Part shown: positions 63,325 to 64,000 of the stretch, piece after piece
Layout: every line of letters starts with the position of its first letter
Numbering within the stretch: the stretch's first letter is position 1
Source: Streptomyces aureoverticillatus
GTDB taxonomy: Bacteria; Actinomycetota; Actinomycetes; Streptomycetales; Streptomycetaceae
Assembly (NCBI RefSeq): GCF_014649395.1
Contig: NZ_BMSY01000003.1
Coordinates: 558,001 to 622,000, forward strand
DNA: 64,000 bases
Direction of reading: 5' to 3'
Program-made: the position numbers and the translations under genes
The notes under the pieces: model-generated
Databases searched by the model: none
Told to the model about the DNA's origin: nothing
Seen by the model: the letters and a program-made list of their open reading frames with translations, nothing else

Positions 63325-64000
63325 CTAAGGCGACGGTGTCCGGGGCGCCGACTCCGCTGCCGTGCCCGCGTCCCGCGCGGGGGTCCCGTCCTGCCCGGGG
63401 CGCGGGGCCTTCACGCCGTGCACGGCGGCGTACTCCTCGGCGAGCCAGGGACCGATCACGTCGGTGTACTCCCGCAGGGCCGCCCGCAGCGTGTCCGCGT
63501 CGGCTTCGGCGTCCGGTTCGTACGCCATGGCGGCCGCCGCGCGCATCCGCTCGGCCCACTGCGGGTAGTACGCGCCGAACGCCTCCGCCATCTCCCTGAG
63601 GTCGCTGGTCCAGCCGCCCCAGCGCGGCATGACGAGGGTGAAGCCGGTGCGCACGAGGTGGCGCCCGGCACGGCGGACGAGGGCGCGCAGCTCCTTGGTG
63701 TCGGAGGCGTCGGAGGCCGCGGCGGCCTGGGCGCGCCAGCGCGGCAGGAACAGCGCCAGGTCGCCGTTGGTCTCGCGGGCGAGGAGGCTGTCGGGCCGGT
63801 AGCGGGGCAGGAATTCGGCCAGGTCCTCGCCGAGCAGCGGCGTGCAGAGGCAGGCGACGAACCAGCCGAGGTCGTACGTCTCCAGGTCGCTCAGGGTCTG
63901 CGCGCGGCTCGACAGCAGGATGCCCACGCCGTCGACCTCGGGGAACTCCTTGTCGACGGCCGCGGCGACGGCGTCCGCGTCGGCGCGGTCCGCCGGGGTC
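63325..64000 (-). CDS. Putative nucleotidyltransferase (5' end outside window)
   Basis: At least 224 residues, open to the right edge. Visible segments include the LLSSRAQTLSDLETYDLGWF stretch, FLPRYRPDSLLAR and a helical end (YTDVIGPWLAEEYAAVHG). This pattern resembles nucleotidyltransferase-like proteins beside the MBL gene in streptomycetes; the catalytic GS-DxD part would lie outside the window. The call is therefore tentative. The tail is Asp/Thr/Ala-rich. Confidence 0.6.
   Translation of the reverse strand, partial: TPADRADADAVAAAVDKEFPEVDGVGILLSSRAQTLSDLETYDLGWFVACLCTPLLGEDLAEFLPRYRPDSLLARETNGDLALFLPRWRAQAAAASDASDTKELRALVRRAGRHLVRTGFTLVMPRWGGWTSDLREMAEAFGAYYPQWAERMRAAAAMAYEPDAEADADTLRAALREYTDVIGPWLAEEYAAVHGVKAPRPGQDGTPARDAGTAAESAPRTPSP

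Overview
The window is high-GC actinobacterial DNA, almost certainly a Streptomyces chromosome. Supporting signs are the very strong G/C preference at third codon positions, GTG and TTG starts behind purine-rich ribosome binding sites, many 1-4 nt stop/start overlaps, a WhiB-family gene matching wblA, a YbaB-recR-DUF5063 string, ask-asd followed by an ECF sigma gene, and paired ArsA-type ATPases next to wblA. From memory, the gene order resembles the S. coelicolor SCO3573-SCO3620 core read backwards; I could not check this by alignment.

Layout. 0-9.4 kb: a Ser/Thr kinase cut by the left edge, a MarR/DJ-1 pair with an obvious operator, a DUF4956-VTC operon, an OmpR-type two-component pair whose kinase carries an in-frame repeat insertion, two small exported proteins, and a class III aminotransferase. 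10-19.6 kb: GntR regulator plus a fused glycosyltransferase, a SLATT-type protein, YbaB-recR-DUF5063, a dihydrofolate-reductase-like protein and two exported proteins. 19.9-24.8 kb: ask (with an internal beta-subunit start), asd, an ECF sigma factor and its coupled membrane partner. 24.8-36.2 kb: SURF1, an S9 peptidase, a GNAT protein, a GAF histidine kinase convergent with a LuxR-type response regulator, small membrane proteins, an amidohydrolase and an FkbM methyltransferase. 36.3-46.6 kb: a decayed ABC transporter, a GT2 glycosyltransferase, a giant NTPase-WD40 protein with 14 repeats, a second GNAT protein, a PAP2-diacylglycerol kinase fusion, DUF1206 and STAS proteins.

46.9-53.04 kb is an accessory island that stops exactly at the 3' end of a tRNA-Pro(CGG) gene. 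It holds a Shedu-like (DUF4263) nuclease whose 3' end runs into an antisense phage tail-gene remnant, a small secreted protein with a likely immunity partner lying between two phage tail remnants, a TPR fragment joined to a DUF3644 fragment, and an intact two-gene unit: an XRE-DUF488 protein plus an unrecognised 277-aa protein with a Cys/His cluster. No integrase is visible. This island is the best place to look for an undescribed defence or conflict system.

53.2-64 kb returns to core genes: metallophosphoesterase, YqeY-like protein, a bifunctional penicillin-binding protein, wblA, two ArsA-type ATPases, DUF4177-RidA, and a NUDIX/MBL operon joined by a 24-codon mini-ORF. A putative nucleotidyltransferase is cut by the right edge. 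I saw no rRNA, no CRISPR array, no complete prophage and no recognisable insertion sequence.
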